DNA of 55,661 bases, taken from contig CAOJKK010000007.1 in the NCBI GenBank assembly GCA_948437895.1, positions 1 through 55,661 on the forward strand. The letters run 5' to 3'. This stretch comes from an uncultured Clostridium sp. Lineage in GTDB: Bacteria > Bacillota > Clostridia > TANB77 > CAG-508. A program made the position numbers and the translations under genes. Positions 27,624-39,279 of this stretch are shown here, in pieces (the stretch's first letter is position 1; each line of letters starts with the position of its first letter). Under the pieces are notes generated by a model. That model was not told where the DNA came from, searched no databases, and saw only the letters and a program-made list of their open reading frames with translations.

Positions 27624-28268
27624 TTATTCCTCATTCATTATATTTTTACTTGCTTTTTTTCTTATTCTTTGTATTGCATTATCTATAGATTTAACTGGTG
27701 CATCTAATCTTTCTGCTATTTTTACATAGCTATCTCCAGCTGCAAATCTAGTTAATACTTGTTTTTCAAAATCACTTAAATGTTCATCTATCTTATTTCC
27801 AACTAATTTATAATATTCTTTTTTAGTTATTGTATCTAATGGATCTTCTGCAATTTTTGAATTAAACATTTCCATTAAAGATATATCGTCTTCATTTTCA
27901 TATACCGGTGTGTTAAGTGACAATGATGAATTTAAAGGCATATGTTTTTGTCTATTTGAAGTTTTTATGGCAGTGATTAATTGTCTTTCAATACATAAAT
28001 TAGCAAATGATTTAAAAGAATTCTGCTTGTCCTCTTCATAATTTTTTACAGCTTTATATAATCCTATCATTCCTTCTTGTACTATATCTTCTCTTTCTGC
28101 ACCTATTATAAAGTATTTGCTAACTTTCATGTTTACAAGTTCTTTATATTTATCAAATAGGCATTCTAAAGCTTCCTCATTGCCATTTTTTGCTGAAGTT
28201 ACTAATTCACTATCTGTTTTATTAATTAAGTCATCATTTGTGTAATAAGCTATTTTTCTTTCTGCCAT
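27624..28268 (-). CDS. sigH: RNA polymerase sigma-H factor
   Basis: A 214-aa sigma-70-family factor most like the sporulation/stationary-phase sigma-H. Region 2 has REDIVQEGMIGLYKAVKNY and SFKSFANLCIERQLITAIK, and region 4 has FEKQVLTRFAAGDSYVKIAERL with its helix-turn-helix. Length fits SigH. With yqfC, yqfD, bofA and pdaA in this window it supports a sporulating host. Confidence 0.93.
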   Translation of the reverse strand: MAERKIAYYTNDDLINKTDSELVTSAKNGNEEALECLFDKYKELVNMKVSKYFIIGAEREDIVQEGMIGLYKAVKNYEEDKQNSFKSFANLCIERQLITAIKTSNRQKHMPLNSSLSLNTPVYENEDDISLMEMFNSKIAEDPLDTITKKEYYKLVGNKIDEHLSDFEKQVLTRFAAGDSYVKIAERLDAPVKSIDNAIQRIRKKASKNIMNEE

Positions 28269-28355
28269 ATGCGTTTTGCCTCCGCCTTAATCCGATTTTG
28301 ACCTTATTATATTCGCTAAGTCCACTAATGTCAATACTTTCATATCATTTTCCAA

Positions 28356-28793
28356 TTATTTTTCTAGTATTATTGTAACAGGTCCATCATTTAATAAACT
28401 TACCTTCATATCTGCTCCAAATATACCCTTTTGAACATTTTTAACTAGTTTTTTACATTTATCCATAAAATACTCGTATAATTCATTTGCTTCTTCAGGT
28501 AGCGCAGCATTTACAAAGCTTGGCCTGTTACCCTTTTTGCAATCTGCATATAACGTAAATTGAGAAACTACTAATAACTCTCCATCAATATCTTTTATAG
28601 ATAAGTTCATTTTATCATTTTCGTCGCTAAACACCCTTAAGTTACAAAGTTTTTCTACTAAAAAATCTGCTTGTTCTTTAGTGTCTCCTACTCCCGCTCC
28701 AAATAAAACTAAAAATCCTTGTCCTATTTTTCCAACTATTTCACTATCTACTTCTACTTTTGCGTTAGCTACTCTTTGTATTACTAATTTCAT
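28356..28793 (-). CDS. dtd: D-aminoacyl-tRNA deacylase
   Basis: A 145-aa DTD that removes D-amino acids from mischarged tRNAs. It starts [16 protein letters not shown]. The signature [21 protein letters not shown] contains the catalytic SQFTLY motif, and the Gly-cisPro site lies in [10 protein letters not shown]. It overlaps the 3' end of the UDPGP gene by 29 nt, suggesting translational coupling. Confidence 0.97.
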   Translation of the reverse strand: MKLVIQRVANAKVEVDSEIVGKIGQGFLVLFGAGVGDTKEQADFLVEKLCNLRVFSDENDKMNLSIKDIDGELLVVSQFTLYADCKKGNRPSFVNAALPEEANELYEYFMDKCKKLVKNVQKGIFGADMKVSLLNDGPVTIILEK

Positions 28794-30028
28794 TTATTGC
28801 CTCCAAATTTTTATTATATAATTCTATTGCTTTTTTAGCACCTTCTAAATCTTTTATTGGTGCAAACTCTTCTTCCCTTTCTACTCTTAACAAGAGCATA
28901 TCGTCAAAATAGCTGAATGCATCAAATATGAATTTTTCAAATTTAAAAGAATTCTCTGTAGAATAAATAGGTTTTCTTGAGTCTACATCTAAATATGTAT
29001 TTTTTCTAAATGCTCTATGATATTTAAGTTGTACTCCTGCTACTCTTTCTACAGCATCCAATGTCATTATATGTTCCAATATATTTTCGTCTCTATATAA
29101 GTATTTTCCATCTTCTCTTTTTGAATTTGATATTTCTTCAGTTATATATTGATATCCCAAAATATTAGGTCTTCCATCAACTTTGCAAAACACTGCTGAT
29201 CTACTTAATGCTTCTTCTTTAAATATAGATTTGGAAGCAATACTATATCCTCTTCCAATCATTAGCCCTAAAAATAGTGGATCTATTGGTTTTGCAAGTA
29301 TATTATCAACTCCGACCAAAGCCTATGTATTTTACTCCATTTGTCTTTAACTTTTGTATTAGGTTATTATCTTTAAGTGCTTCAAATACATCACCATTTC
29401 CATTTGAAGCCTTTTTTATAGTATGTTCATTTTCTAATACTAGTTTTCCTTCTATATTCAAAATTGGTTTTTCATTTTGTGTAAAAAATATTATCTTGTT
29501 CTTATCATAATCAAAATAGTCCTTTGACTCAAAAAAATCTTTAGTTTGCTTATCATTTTCTCTACTTGTCATTATAAGCCAAAAAGGCTCTACTTTATAT
29601 TTTTCTTTTACTCTTTTTATATTCTTATATATTATCTCAAATAGACTAATTTTTCTGTCATCAATATTAACCTCATAAGTTCCTTTAGGCCCATTTATTC
29701 CTAATCTGCTTCCTTGTCCGCCAGACATTGTTACAATTGCAACTTCATTATTTAATACTGCCTTTTCTCCAATTTCAGTATGTTTTTTCACTTCTTCTTT
29801 ATTTAATTCATACTTTATTACATAGTCAATTGGAGAAAATCTACCATCAAGTATTTCATCTTTTTTTGAGTTCTCATATAGGGTTCTCATTTCCTCAAAA
29901 TTAGTTGATTTAATATCTTTTATTAAATCTAACTTTTCTTCATCAGATAGAATATTATAGAAATTCAATAAATGTTCTTGATTATATTTTTCTAAAGTTT
30001 CTTTTGCCTTATGCAATTCATTTACCAT
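28765..30028 (-). CDS. UDPGP-type nucleotidyltransferase, read through a +1 shift at CGG
   Basis: A 420-aa UTP-sugar pyrophosphorylase (UDP-glucose or UDP-GlcNAc type) when one +1 shift is applied. The N-terminal half has the nucleotide motif [28 protein letters not shown] and [13 protein letters not shown]. The zero frame breaks at TTT GGT CGG AGT TGA. Reading CGGA (29314-29311) as glycine gives [16 protein letters not shown], where this family has its conserved V-D-N substrate segment, and the frame stays open for 181 more residues with the expected [17 protein letters not shown] region. Sugar specificity cannot be told by eye. GGAG precedes the ATG. Confidence 0.85.
29311..29314 (-). other. 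+1 frameshift site CGGA in the UDPGP gene
   Basis: TTT GGT CGGA GTT GAT AAT. The zero frame stops two codons after CGG; the shifted frame restores G-V-D-N. Codon 239 of the gene. Confidence 0.85.
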
Positions 30029-30043
30029 ATATACTCCTTATAT

Positions 30044-30292
30044 CTATATACTAGTATCAATCTTGTATTCAATGTCTTCCATAAATGGATGAAGTTCTTT
30101 AACTGTTTTTAATGTTATTATTTGAGTCTTTGGATGTGGCCCTTTGCCATTAAAATTGACTATTTCTCTTGAATAACAGTTTTTGTTTAATTTGCTAAGT
30201 AAATATCTTGTATCCATATAAGTATAATATATCTGATATCCATCTCTTAAATCTTTAAATAATTGTTCAAATGAATAATCTTTATAGTCCAT
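30044..30292 (-). CDS. Hypothetical protein, 82 aa
   Basis: A small soluble protein (MDYKDYSFEQLFKDLRDGYQ at the start) with a tyrosine-rich YQIYYTYMDTRYLL stretch. I do not recognise a family. AAAGGAG lies 10 nt upstream of the ATG. It sits 15 nt upstream of the UDPGP gene and downstream of ligA in the same direction, so it is probably in that operon. Confidence 0.7.
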   Translation of the reverse strand: MDYKDYSFEQLFKDLRDGYQIYYTYMDTRYLLSKLNKNCYSREIVNFNGKGPHPKTQIITLKTVKELHPFMEDIEYKIDTSI

Positions 30293-30321
30293 TTGTTAGT
30301 TTCTCCTTTAGATTTTTTTAT

Positions 30322-32345
<2,024 letters not shown>

Positions 32346-32366
32346 CTAAGTCCTCCTATAAATTTA

Positions 32367-32410
32367 AGCAAAATGGGGCTGCCGTACACTCTGGAGCGTC
32401 CCCTTTTGCT
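32367..32410 (-). repeat. GGGAC-type palindromic repeat between pgsA and ligA
   Basis: The arms AGCAAAATGGGG and CCCCTTTTGCT (plus strand) match apart from a single A/T pair and flank a loop with GCGTCCCC. It shares AGCAAAATG with the repeats at 8415-8470 and 51294-51347. It lies just behind the pgsA stop. Confidence 0.75.
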
Positions 32411-32416
32411 CAAATC

Positions 32417-33019
32417 TTAATCTTTTAATAACTCTTTTCCGTTTTTAACATATTCCCAACCTGAGAATATTGTTGCTATAACAGATATTGTCATTATTAC
32501 TGTTGCTAGAATATTTATAACTAATTGAGCACCTGTTAGATTTCCGTTTATAAATGCTCCGAATACATTAGTTCCGTTTATATTTATAAACATTAAAATT
32601 ATTGCTATCATTTGTGTAACTGTTTTTAGTTTGCCCCAAATATTTGCTGCTATTACTTCTCCACCTTTTTCTACTGCTACTAATCTATATCCTGATACAA
32701 CAAATTCTCTAAATAACACTATAATTGGTATCCATGCCGGAAGATTTCCATCCTCTACTAGTATAAGCATTGCTCCTAAAACTAATATCTTATCTGCTAG
32801 TGGATCTGCAAATTTTCCAAATGTAGTTATTTGATTGTTTTTTCTAGCTATTTTTCCATCTAAATGGTCTGTATATGACGCAATTATAAATATTAAGTTT
32901 ATTATCCAATATGTACTAGATACTCCAAATACTTCTCCTTTAATTCCTAATAAAGAAACTATTACCATTATTGGTACTAATACTATTCTAAATATTGTAA
33001 GTTTGTTTGGTAAATTCAT
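32417..33019 (-). CDS. pgsA: CDP-diacylglycerol-glycerol-3-phosphate 3-phosphatidyltransferase
   Basis: A 200-aa integral membrane enzyme that makes phosphatidylglycerol phosphate. The N-terminus NLPNKLTIFRIVLVPIMV is typical. The CDP-alcohol phosphotransferase motif is present as DHLDGKIARKNNQITTFGKFADPLADK (first Asp in TDHLDG, last in ADPLAD). Several membrane helices follow. GAGGTG precedes the ATG. Confidence 0.96.
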   Translation of the reverse strand: MNLPNKLTIFRIVLVPIMVIVSLLGIKGEVFGVSSTYWIINLIFIIASYTDHLDGKIARKNNQITTFGKFADPLADKILVLGAMLILVEDGNLPAWIPIIVLFREFVVSGYRLVAVEKGGEVIAANIWGKLKTVTQMIAIILMFININGTNVFGAFINGNLTGAQLVINILATVIMTISVIATIFSGWEYVKNGKELLKD

Positions 33020-33111
33020 TTAAACACCTCTAGTTTTTATTTGTTTTATTATATAAGATATGAGCTAATAAAACAATATATTAATATATCTTTTTTAATT
33101 TTATTTGCATT

Positions 33112-33146
33112 ATAAAAGGATTAGACTTTTAATTCTAATCCTATAA
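33112..33146 (-). terminator. Terminator of the pilin-like gene
   Basis: An 8-bp perfect stem (33118-33125 with 33134-33141) with a TTTTATAA run on the minus strand. Confidence 0.75.
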
Positions 33147-33171
33147 TTATATTATCTATTCCATCTATCAT

Positions 33172-33909
33172 TTATTTATTAAAATTCTCTATTACTCTCT
33201 CCAAATAACTTCTACTATATATCTCACCATCTGTAAAATCACTTATTGCTATTGGGCAACTTCCTGTATACTCTGTCAAATTAAGAAGTTGTGCATTTTC
33301 TGCTTTATACCATTTCTTTATTTCTAATTTTTCACCAGACATATTTTGTACTGTATTCTCATTCAACATATATACATATGCATAAGAGCCATCAGCTATA
33401 TATATTAAATCTAGATTCTGTTCTTCACTTTTACCTCTTATAAGTGCCTTTCTCTCATCTTTCGATATAGCTATATCATATCCAAAATTCATAAAACTAG
33501 TTTCTTTTACTTCTTCTGCTTCGCCTCCTTGAAATTCCCACCAATCTGCTGTAGATGTTATAGTTTTATTTATTTCTCCATTTTGATTTACTTTATATTC
33601 ATTTCCTTTTTCACTTGTTACTGTATATGTTCCATCTGTTTCTTCTTTTATATCCCATCCTTCTGGTAACTTGTTTCTTAATACATCCATACTCGTTATT
33701 TTTAAATCTCTATCTAATACTCCTAATATAATTTCCTGCAATATTTCTCTATCTGCTTCATATTGGGTATCTTTGGATGCTTTTTTCGCTATGTCAAACA
33801 ATCCTCCATTTAATGCTACATTTACTGTTACTCCTACTAATATCATCATTACTATTATTGTTATTATTAATGCTATTAGTGTTATACCTTTTTCTTCTCT
33901 TCTTCTCAT
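33172..33909 (-). CDS. Type IV pilin-like (prepilin) protein
   Basis: A 245-aa protein with a class III signal: basic leader MRRREEKG, then ITLIALIITIIVMMILVGVTV, the hydrophobic helix that prepilin peptidase exposes. It has Ile at +1 and lacks Glu at +5, so it is not a canonical major pilin. The rest is a soluble domain with no motif I recognise, containing a DGTYTVTSEKGNEYKVNQ beta-like segment. No pilus assembly genes are nearby. Confidence 0.8.
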   Translation of the reverse strand: MRRREEKGITLIALIITIIVMMILVGVTVNVALNGGLFDIAKKASKDTQYEADREILQEIILGVLDRDLKITSMDVLRNKLPEGWDIKEETDGTYTVTSEKGNEYKVNQNGEINKTITSTADWWEFQGGEAEEVKETSFMNFGYDIAISKDERKALIRGKSEEQNLDLIYIADGSYAYVYMLNENTVQNMSGEKLEIKKWYKAENAQLLNLTEYTGSCPIAISDFTDGEIYSRSYLERVIENFNK

Positions 33910-34009
33910 CTTTTGTCTCTCTCCTTCTCATTTTTGCTTTACAAGAAGATGGTATCATATTCATTTTTATTTTTTAATATTTTTTATGTTTATTTATGAT
34001 TATATTTTA

Positions 34010-34055
34010 AATTAAAAAGAATTAAAACCCTATAAGTTCTAATTCTTTTTAATAT
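34010..34055 (-). terminator. Terminator of the DUF3048 gene
   Basis: A 13-bp stem (34012-34024 with 34040-34052) with AT-rich flanks behind the gene. Confidence 0.65.
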
Positions 34056-34063
34056 ATTTTTAG

Positions 34064-35140
34064 TTATTGTATTGTTATAGTTCCGCTTTTTGGCATTATT
34101 TGTATAAATGTATTACCATCATTTACAGTTATTTCTTCACCATTTTCATATTTATATACTGTTTGACTATCATGTGATGATTTCTCCCAAGTAATTGGAA
34201 CTGAGTATCCATTTGAAATATAGTATCCTGTTCCACTTCCTATATTTTCTAATTCTTGTCTTCCTTTACCTTCCCCATCATTTAATGTATAGTTGCCTAC
34301 TTTGTATACAATTATATTTTTTGCTGTATATTGCTTACCTGTCTCTAAGTCTACATTTGCTTTTCCACCCATACTTCTATTGTATACTTTGTTTTCTGCA
34401 TCATATTCATAACTTGTTGTATGATAATCTGAATATTTTAATCTTACATCATTCGCCAATTTTGCTTGCTCATTTGTACTTAAATCTACTTCTTCAGCGC
34501 TATAATTTAATAATAGATCTTTATTAGTATCTCTTGTATATCCTTTTTCCTCAGAATATTTTTTTGATTTCTCCAAATCAACAAATCCTGTATGTTCATA
34601 TGCTCTATTTAGAGTTTTATCTCTAAAGAACATTGATCCTTCTAATGCAATTCCATCTAGATCATCAATTGATGACATTTTTGAATACGCTTGTGGGCTT
34701 CCTCCCCAATGTATATATATAGCATCATTTTCATTAGCATAATCCATAAAATAATGTCTTGCACTTCTAACTGATCCTACTTTTTCAGGATATGTATCTT
34801 TAAATACTGCCATCATTCTGCTTACTCCACCCTCAGCAATTATTTCATATACTAAATATGCATCTTGAAGTCCACATTGTGGCCATGCTGCATGATTATT
34901 ATTTATCATTACTGCATATGGTCTAGTTTTAGAATTTACATTTACTATTTGCACTTGTGGACCTTCTTCTGGTAATTGTTCATTTGCTGTTTCCTCAGTT
35001 TGCCCTTTATTAAATACTTTTAATGCCAATAGAACTCCAGCCACTATTATTAATATGGCTAAAATAATTATTAATAGTTTTACTCCACTTTTTTTGCTAG
35101 TACCTGTTTTTGATTGTTTTGTTCTTCTTCCGTTTCCCAT
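34064..35140 (-). CDS. DUF3048 domain-containing (YerB-like) membrane-anchored protein
   Basis: A 358-aa protein with a basic N-terminus, one membrane anchor (about 20-42) and a Glu/Gln linker. The DUF3048 domain begins RPYAVMINNNHAAWPQ and continues EIIAEGGVSRMMAVF and GSVRSARHYFMDYA. The C-terminal DUF3048_C part has EHTGF and ends TIQIMP-like. Some relatives carry a lipobox; this one has a transmembrane anchor. Function is unsettled. The ATG at 35140 is favoured over 35152, which abuts the ribosome site. Confidence 0.9.
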   Translation of the reverse strand: MGNGRRTKQSKTGTSKKSGVKLLIIILAILIIVAGVLLALKVFNKGQTEETANEQLPEEGPQVQIVNVNSKTRPYAVMINNNHAAWPQCGLQDAYLVYEIIAEGGVSRMMAVFKDTYPEKVGSVRSARHYFMDYANENDAIYIHWGGSPQAYSKMSSIDDLDGIALEGSMFFRDKTLNRAYEHTGFVDLEKSKKYSEEKGYTRDTNKDLLLNYSAEEVDLSTNEQAKLANDVRLKYSDYHTTSYEYDAENKVYNRSMGGKANVDLETGKQYTAKNIIVYKVGNYTLNDGEGKGRQELENIGSGTGYYISNGYSVPITWEKSSHDSQTVYKYENGEEITVNDGNTFIQIMPKSGTITIQ

Positions 35141-35159
35141 TTTAAATTTCATCCTTTCT

Positions 35160-35624
35160 TTACTTTAATATTTTCAATTTCTCAAGTACAACTTCTTCTT
35201 TCTGCCTCATTATAATTTTATCTTTTTCATCTATATGGTCATATCCCATTAGATGATAAAAGCCATGTACTGCCATATATGAAAGTTCTCTTTCAAAACT
35301 ATGTCCATATTCTTTTGCTTGCTCTTTAACTCTTTCTATTGATATTACAATATCTCCCAAAATGTCTTCATTTAAAGCTTCTCTTTCTTCCAGTTCATAT
35401 TTCTCAAACATTGGAAATGAAAGTACATCTGTTTCCTTATCTATATTTCTATATTCTTTATTCATTTTTCTTATGTTTTCCGGATTAGTAAGAACAATAT
35501 TTACATATAGTTTTTTATTTTTTAAATTTTCTTCTAAAAAACACTCTTCTAGTACTTTATTTAATATATCTACATATTCTATGTTTTCTTCTATATCCAA
35601 AAAATTTATTTCAGCTATTTCCAT
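35160..35624 (-). CDS. ybeY: Endoribonuclease YbeY
   Basis: A 154-aa zinc-dependent RNase involved in 16S rRNA 3' maturation and ribosome quality control. The metal-binding motif HGFYHLMGYDH (His-x3-His-x5-His) and the LSFP segment (DVLSFPMFE) are present. It belongs to the yqfC-yqfD-...-ybeY cluster. AAGAGG precedes the ATG. Confidence 0.96.
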   Translation of the reverse strand: MEIAEINFLDIEENIEYVDILNKVLEECFLEENLKNKKLYVNIVLTNPENIRKMNKEYRNIDKETDVLSFPMFEKYELEEREALNEDILGDIVISIERVKEQAKEYGHSFERELSYMAVHGFYHLMGYDHIDEKDKIIMRQKEEVVLEKLKILK

Positions 35625-35635
35625 ACTAATACCTC

Positions 35636-36838
35636 TTATGCTATTTTTTTATAACTTCCTATTACATTTCTGTAACTATTTTTTATTTGTCTAATAGCTC
35701 CCAATTCTACTAATTTTTGTTTTATTTCTTTTATTATACTATCATAATCTTTTTTGCTCTTACTCAATTTCTTTATATCATTCTTCAAAAATAAAATTTG
35801 TTTTTGTTTTGATTGTTCATTAGAGTCTTCTATTTTCTTTATTTCATTATATTTATTCCAAAACTTCTTGTATTCTTCTCTTTCTGCTGGCTTGTCCCAA
35901 TATACTTTTGTTGATAATAATCTGATATTGTAGTCTTCAATTAATTCTATCAATAATTCAAATGTTCTTTCTTTTCTAGCTTTGCCTTCAGATTTTAAAA
36001 GTAATTTTCTTGTATCTTTTATCAATTTTATATAGCATTGTTCTGCTGCAATTAAAGGCAAACTATGTGTAAACAGAGATCTACTAATACCTAATAAAAT
36101 CATTTTTCTTCTTATTATATCCCTTTCATCTAGTTTACCAACTAATAGAGTTTCATACTTCTCATAGTCATCAACAGTATTTTTATATTCATCTTTCTCA
36201 TCTAATCTTAATTTTATTGGTAAAATTTCAGAAATGTAGCCTTCTAGTCCACTAAATATTTTATCATATATACTATCTATAGAATCTATCTTACTACTAA
36301 TTGTATCTGCTAATTGTATAGAATAGTTTTTTAATAATCCTTTATATAAAGAGTCCATTTTAGATACATAGAATTTATTATATTTCTTTATTATTGATTC
36401 TTTCTTTAAACTGGTTACAGATTCATAATCTACTTTTAATAAATATTCTTGTTTTTTATATTTATATTCTATATATTGTTTTTCTTTTAAACTAACTATT
36501 AGATAATATTTACTTAAAGCATCTCTTTCGAAATTAGATGCTGTTCCATTTTTTACTTTTTTATAAACAGAATCCATTATATATTTATCTATGGCTTCAA
36601 GATATAGACTATAAACATCTTCGTATTTTTTTAGTAAGATTTCTTTCCTTTCTATATCATCTTCTTCAACTGCTGTAATGTAATTATAGTATGCCTTTAG
36701 TAAATTACTCCTTTTCATTGAAATCATCATACTGTTTATACCTACTCTTGTAGGTATAAGTATTTTTGTAATAGTGCTAGTTATTTTTGAAAAAAATGTT
36801 TTGTTTGTGTCTAAAACCCTTAGGCTCTTTTGTTCCAT
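35636..36838 (-). CDS. Large hypothetical helical protein, 400 aa, at the usual phoH position
   Basis: I do not recognise a family. The protein is Lys/Glu/Tyr-rich and almost entirely helical with possible coiled coils (KKESIIKKYNKFYVSKMDS, EIKKIEDSNEQSKQKQI). A moderately hydrophobic stretch lies near residues 245-262 (MILLGISRSLFTHSLPLIAA). No enzyme motif, P-loop or signal peptide is seen. It lies between yqfD and ybeY, where Firmicutes usually carry phoH/phoL and often yqfF; PhoH-like Walker motifs are absent. AAAGGGTG precedes the ATG. Confidence 0.75.
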   Translation of the reverse strand: MEQKSLRVLDTNKTFFSKITSTITKILIPTRVGINSMMISMKRSNLLKAYYNYITAVEEDDIERKEILLKKYEDVYSLYLEAIDKYIMDSVYKKVKNGTASNFERDALSKYYLIVSLKEKQYIEYKYKKQEYLLKVDYESVTSLKKESIIKKYNKFYVSKMDSLYKGLLKNYSIQLADTISSKIDSIDSIYDKIFSGLEGYISEILPIKLRLDEKDEYKNTVDDYEKYETLLVGKLDERDIIRRKMILLGISRSLFTHSLPLIAAEQCYIKLIKDTRKLLLKSEGKARKERTFELLIELIEDYNIRLLSTKVYWDKPAEREEYKKFWNKYNEIKKIEDSNEQSKQKQILFLKNDIKKLSKSKKDYDSIIKEIKQKLVELGAIRQIKNSYRNVIGSYKKIA

Positions 36839-36860
36839 AATATCACCCTTTTTCTTAATC

Positions 36861-38045
36861 TTAAAATACTATTTTTTCTTTAACTCCAATGTTTTCAAGC
36901 ACTTCATATATGACTTCTACTTCTATGTAATTTTCATTTGGATATACATTAACTTGCTTATTCAAAATGTTATCCTTGTTCTCTATTTCTTGTTTCACTT
37001 TTTCTTCTAATTCTCTAGTTGCAATTTCCGCAAGTTCTTCTTCCGTATATGTTTTAGGCTGTTTTTCATATTCATAATTTGTTGTTTTTACAATTTCAAT
37101 TGGTAAATAGAAATTTGAAAATAGCATTAATTTTTTACTTTCATTTATTGTATCATAATTTTCAAATTTTGAAAGGGTTTTATATAAATTTATTTTAAAA
37201 TTATTTAAATTCAATGTATACTTTGCCTCCGTAGCTCCTGTGGGAACTTGGATTTCTTGATTTAAATAAAATTTTTCTTTTTTTGAATACCATACTTTTG
37301 CTTCTATATCTGCTGAAGAATGTACATATCTAATTCCTGTATACTTTCCTTCTAGATATCCATTAACTAACACATCACCTTCTTTTACAATAGCTCCAAC
37401 ACTTACGGCTGCAGTTCCATTCTGCGCATTTATTTTAGTTATACATGCATTTTTGTTTGATATGATATTACAATATTCGCTTTCGTTTATAATTTCAGGT
37501 GCCTTTTCTGATTCTTTTACTTCTACTATTGCATTTGTTCCTCTCATGCTTATTCCAATCCAAGCAATATCATCCCTTTGTAGTCTTATTTTATTAATAA
37601 CTAAATTACTATCTATTTTATTTTTATTCATTCCTATTTTTAATCCATTCTCATTTAAAGCATTAACTATTTCTTCTTTGCTTATGCTAATATTACCTTT
37701 AACTTCAATATTCCAAATAAAGTTAGATGTTGCAATTAAACTAACTATTATTAGTATAAAAAATGCAATAAATATTTTTCTTTTTCTATATTTGTGGAAT
37801 ATAAATGGTAATCCTTTTTTATTTTCAATTTTTACTTTAGATTTAGTTTTCTTTACGATTTCTTTTAATCTTCTATAATCTTTTATACTAATATTTGCAT
37901 ATAGAATTGTAGACTTTTTTCTTTTCATATTCCATAGGAATATTTTCTTGCTAACACATATATTTATAAATCTTTCTAAAAAATAGCTTTCTACTTTTAT
38001 ATTAACATATCCAGTTATGTAGTTTAACCAAATCTTCAAAAACAA
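36861..38045 (-). CDS. yqfD: Sporulation protein YqfD
   Basis: A 394-aa membrane protein of the YqfD/SpoIVFB-associated family, required for normal sporulation. It has a conserved N-terminal KIWLNYITGYVNIKVES, a membrane segment near residues 85-105 (IFIAFFILIIVSLIATSNF), then an extracellular region with DIAWIGISMRGTNAIVEV and VKEGDVLVNGYL. The TTG at 38045 is preferred: GGAGG lies 8 nt upstream and the start matches relatives; an ATG at 38060 lacks a ribosome site. It is directly behind yqfC. Confidence 0.93.
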   Translation of the reverse strand: MFLKIWLNYITGYVNIKVESYFLERFINICVSKKIFLWNMKRKKSTILYANISIKDYRRLKEIVKKTKSKVKIENKKGLPFIFHKYRKRKIFIAFFILIIVSLIATSNFIWNIEVKGNISISKEEIVNALNENGLKIGMNKNKIDSNLVINKIRLQRDDIAWIGISMRGTNAIVEVKESEKAPEIINESEYCNIISNKNACITKINAQNGTAAVSVGAIVKEGDVLVNGYLEGKYTGIRYVHSSADIEAKVWYSKKEKFYLNQEIQVPTGATEAKYTLNLNNFKINLYKTLSKFENYDTINESKKLMLFSNFYLPIEIVKTTNYEYEKQPKTYTEEELAEIATRELEEKVKQEIENKDNILNKQVNVYPNENYIEVEVIYEVLENIGVKEKIVF

Positions 38046-38068
38046 GAGTATTTCCTCCATTCATATGT

Positions 38069-38374
38069 TTATTCTTCGTCTTCGTCATCTACTATTCTAT
38101 CTATATCAAAACTCTCTATAGTTCCTTTTATAGATATATCGTCTTCAGTTACTTGCTCTAATTCTAAATTAAAACCATTAATATTAATAGTTCCTATACT
38201 TGTTATCACTTTAATATAGAATTCTTCATATTCTAATATCCCTTTATAGTTTTCAATTAACATTTCGTCAAATCCTATTATAGTCACTTTAGGATTACTA
38301 TCTGAAATTTCTCTAGGTACTTCTAAAGCTTGATTTATTTTATTTGATAATCTGCCACCTCTTTTATTTTTCAT
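38069..38374 (-). CDS. yqfC: Sporulation protein YqfC
   Basis: A 101-aa YabP/YqfC-family protein. The core KVTIIGFDEMLIENYKGILEY and the pattern IGTININGFNLELEQVTEDDI match the family. It precedes yqfD by 23 nt, the usual sigma-E-controlled pair in spore formers. The acidic tail DDEDEE is common. No clear sigma-E promoter could be assigned by eye. Confidence 0.92.
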   Translation of the reverse strand: MKNKRGGRLSNKINQALEVPREISDSNPKVTIIGFDEMLIENYKGILEYEEFYIKVITSIGTININGFNLELEQVTEDDISIKGTIESFDIDRIVDDEDEE

Positions 38375-38386
38375 TTTAACCCCTCT

Positions 38387-39202
38387 TTATTGTTTAAATT
38401 CATCTAAAGTCTTAAATTCATATCCCATTTCTCTTATTTCTTTTATACAATCCTCTAATATATTTGAATTGTCTATTGAGTTTGCATGTAATAATATGAT
38501 AGCTCCATTATGAATATTTGATATAACTTTATCCTTTGCATAAGCTTCTCTTCCTTGCTTCTTCTCATCCCAATCATCATAAGCTAAACTCCACATTGTT
38601 GTTTTATACCCAAGTCCTTTTATCAAACTTAAAGTTCTTTCACTAAATTCCCCCATAGGTGGTCTAATATATTTCATTTCATAACCATATTTTTCATATA
38701 CTGACTTATGCAAATTCATTACTTCTTCTTTTATCTTTTCATCATTAATATCCGGCATACTTTTATGATTAACTGTATGGTTTCCTACAATATGACCTTC
38801 ATCTATCATTCTTTGTACTAATTCTGGCTGACTGTTTAAATAATGTCCTGTTATAAAGAATGCAGCTTTAACATCATTCTTATTTAATACATCTAATAAT
38901 TTTGAAGTATATCCTGCTTCATATCCTTCATCAAAAGTTAAATATACATATTTATCCTGATTATTTCCCATTGCAATTCCATCATAATTGTTTAGCAGTT
39001 TTATATTACTGTTTCCCAAATCTGGTTGTTCATGATTGTCATTTCTTTTTATTCCCCATCCAATTTTTTTGTTAGATAGCACTGATGCAGAACTTGTTGT
39101 TACTGTATTTTCATTAATGTTATTGTTTAAAGTCATAATGCTAAATGTAAATAGACAAACTACTACTCCTAACAATATATACATCATATTCCTTTTCTTC
39201 AT
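38387..39202 (-). CDS. Polysaccharide deacetylase, PdaA-like
   Basis: A 271-aa NodB-domain hydrolase with an N-terminal anchor (about 7-25). The metal site is present: TFDEGYEAGYTSKLL (motif 1, Asp present), HTVNHKSMPDI (motif 2, His-x3-His) and RPPMGEF (motif 3). WSLAYDDWD and LLHANSIDN complete it. The KIGWGIKRN segment before the domain is typical of PdaA, which makes muramic delta-lactam in spore cortex. It neighbours yqfC and yqfD. Confidence 0.92.
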   Translation of the reverse strand: MKKRNMMYILLGVVVCLFTFSIMTLNNNINENTVTTSSASVLSNKKIGWGIKRNDNHEQPDLGNSNIKLLNNYDGIAMGNNQDKYVYLTFDEGYEAGYTSKLLDVLNKNDVKAAFFITGHYLNSQPELVQRMIDEGHIVGNHTVNHKSMPDINDEKIKEEVMNLHKSVYEKYGYEMKYIRPPMGEFSERTLSLIKGLGYKTTMWSLAYDDWDEKKQGREAYAKDKVISNIHNGAIILLHANSIDNSNILEDCIKEIREMGYEFKTLDEFKQ

Positions 39203-39279
39203 GCATAGCCTCCATTTCTTTTACTAATATGTTAATAAATACCTTTAAATTCCAAATTTGTCTTTTTATTCTTTTTATA

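Noticed and set aside
28765-30028. The interrupted genes as decaying pseudogenes
   Set aside because: Both sides of every break are intact, with motifs, ribosome sites and normal lengths, and no break of any other kind is seen in 55 kb.
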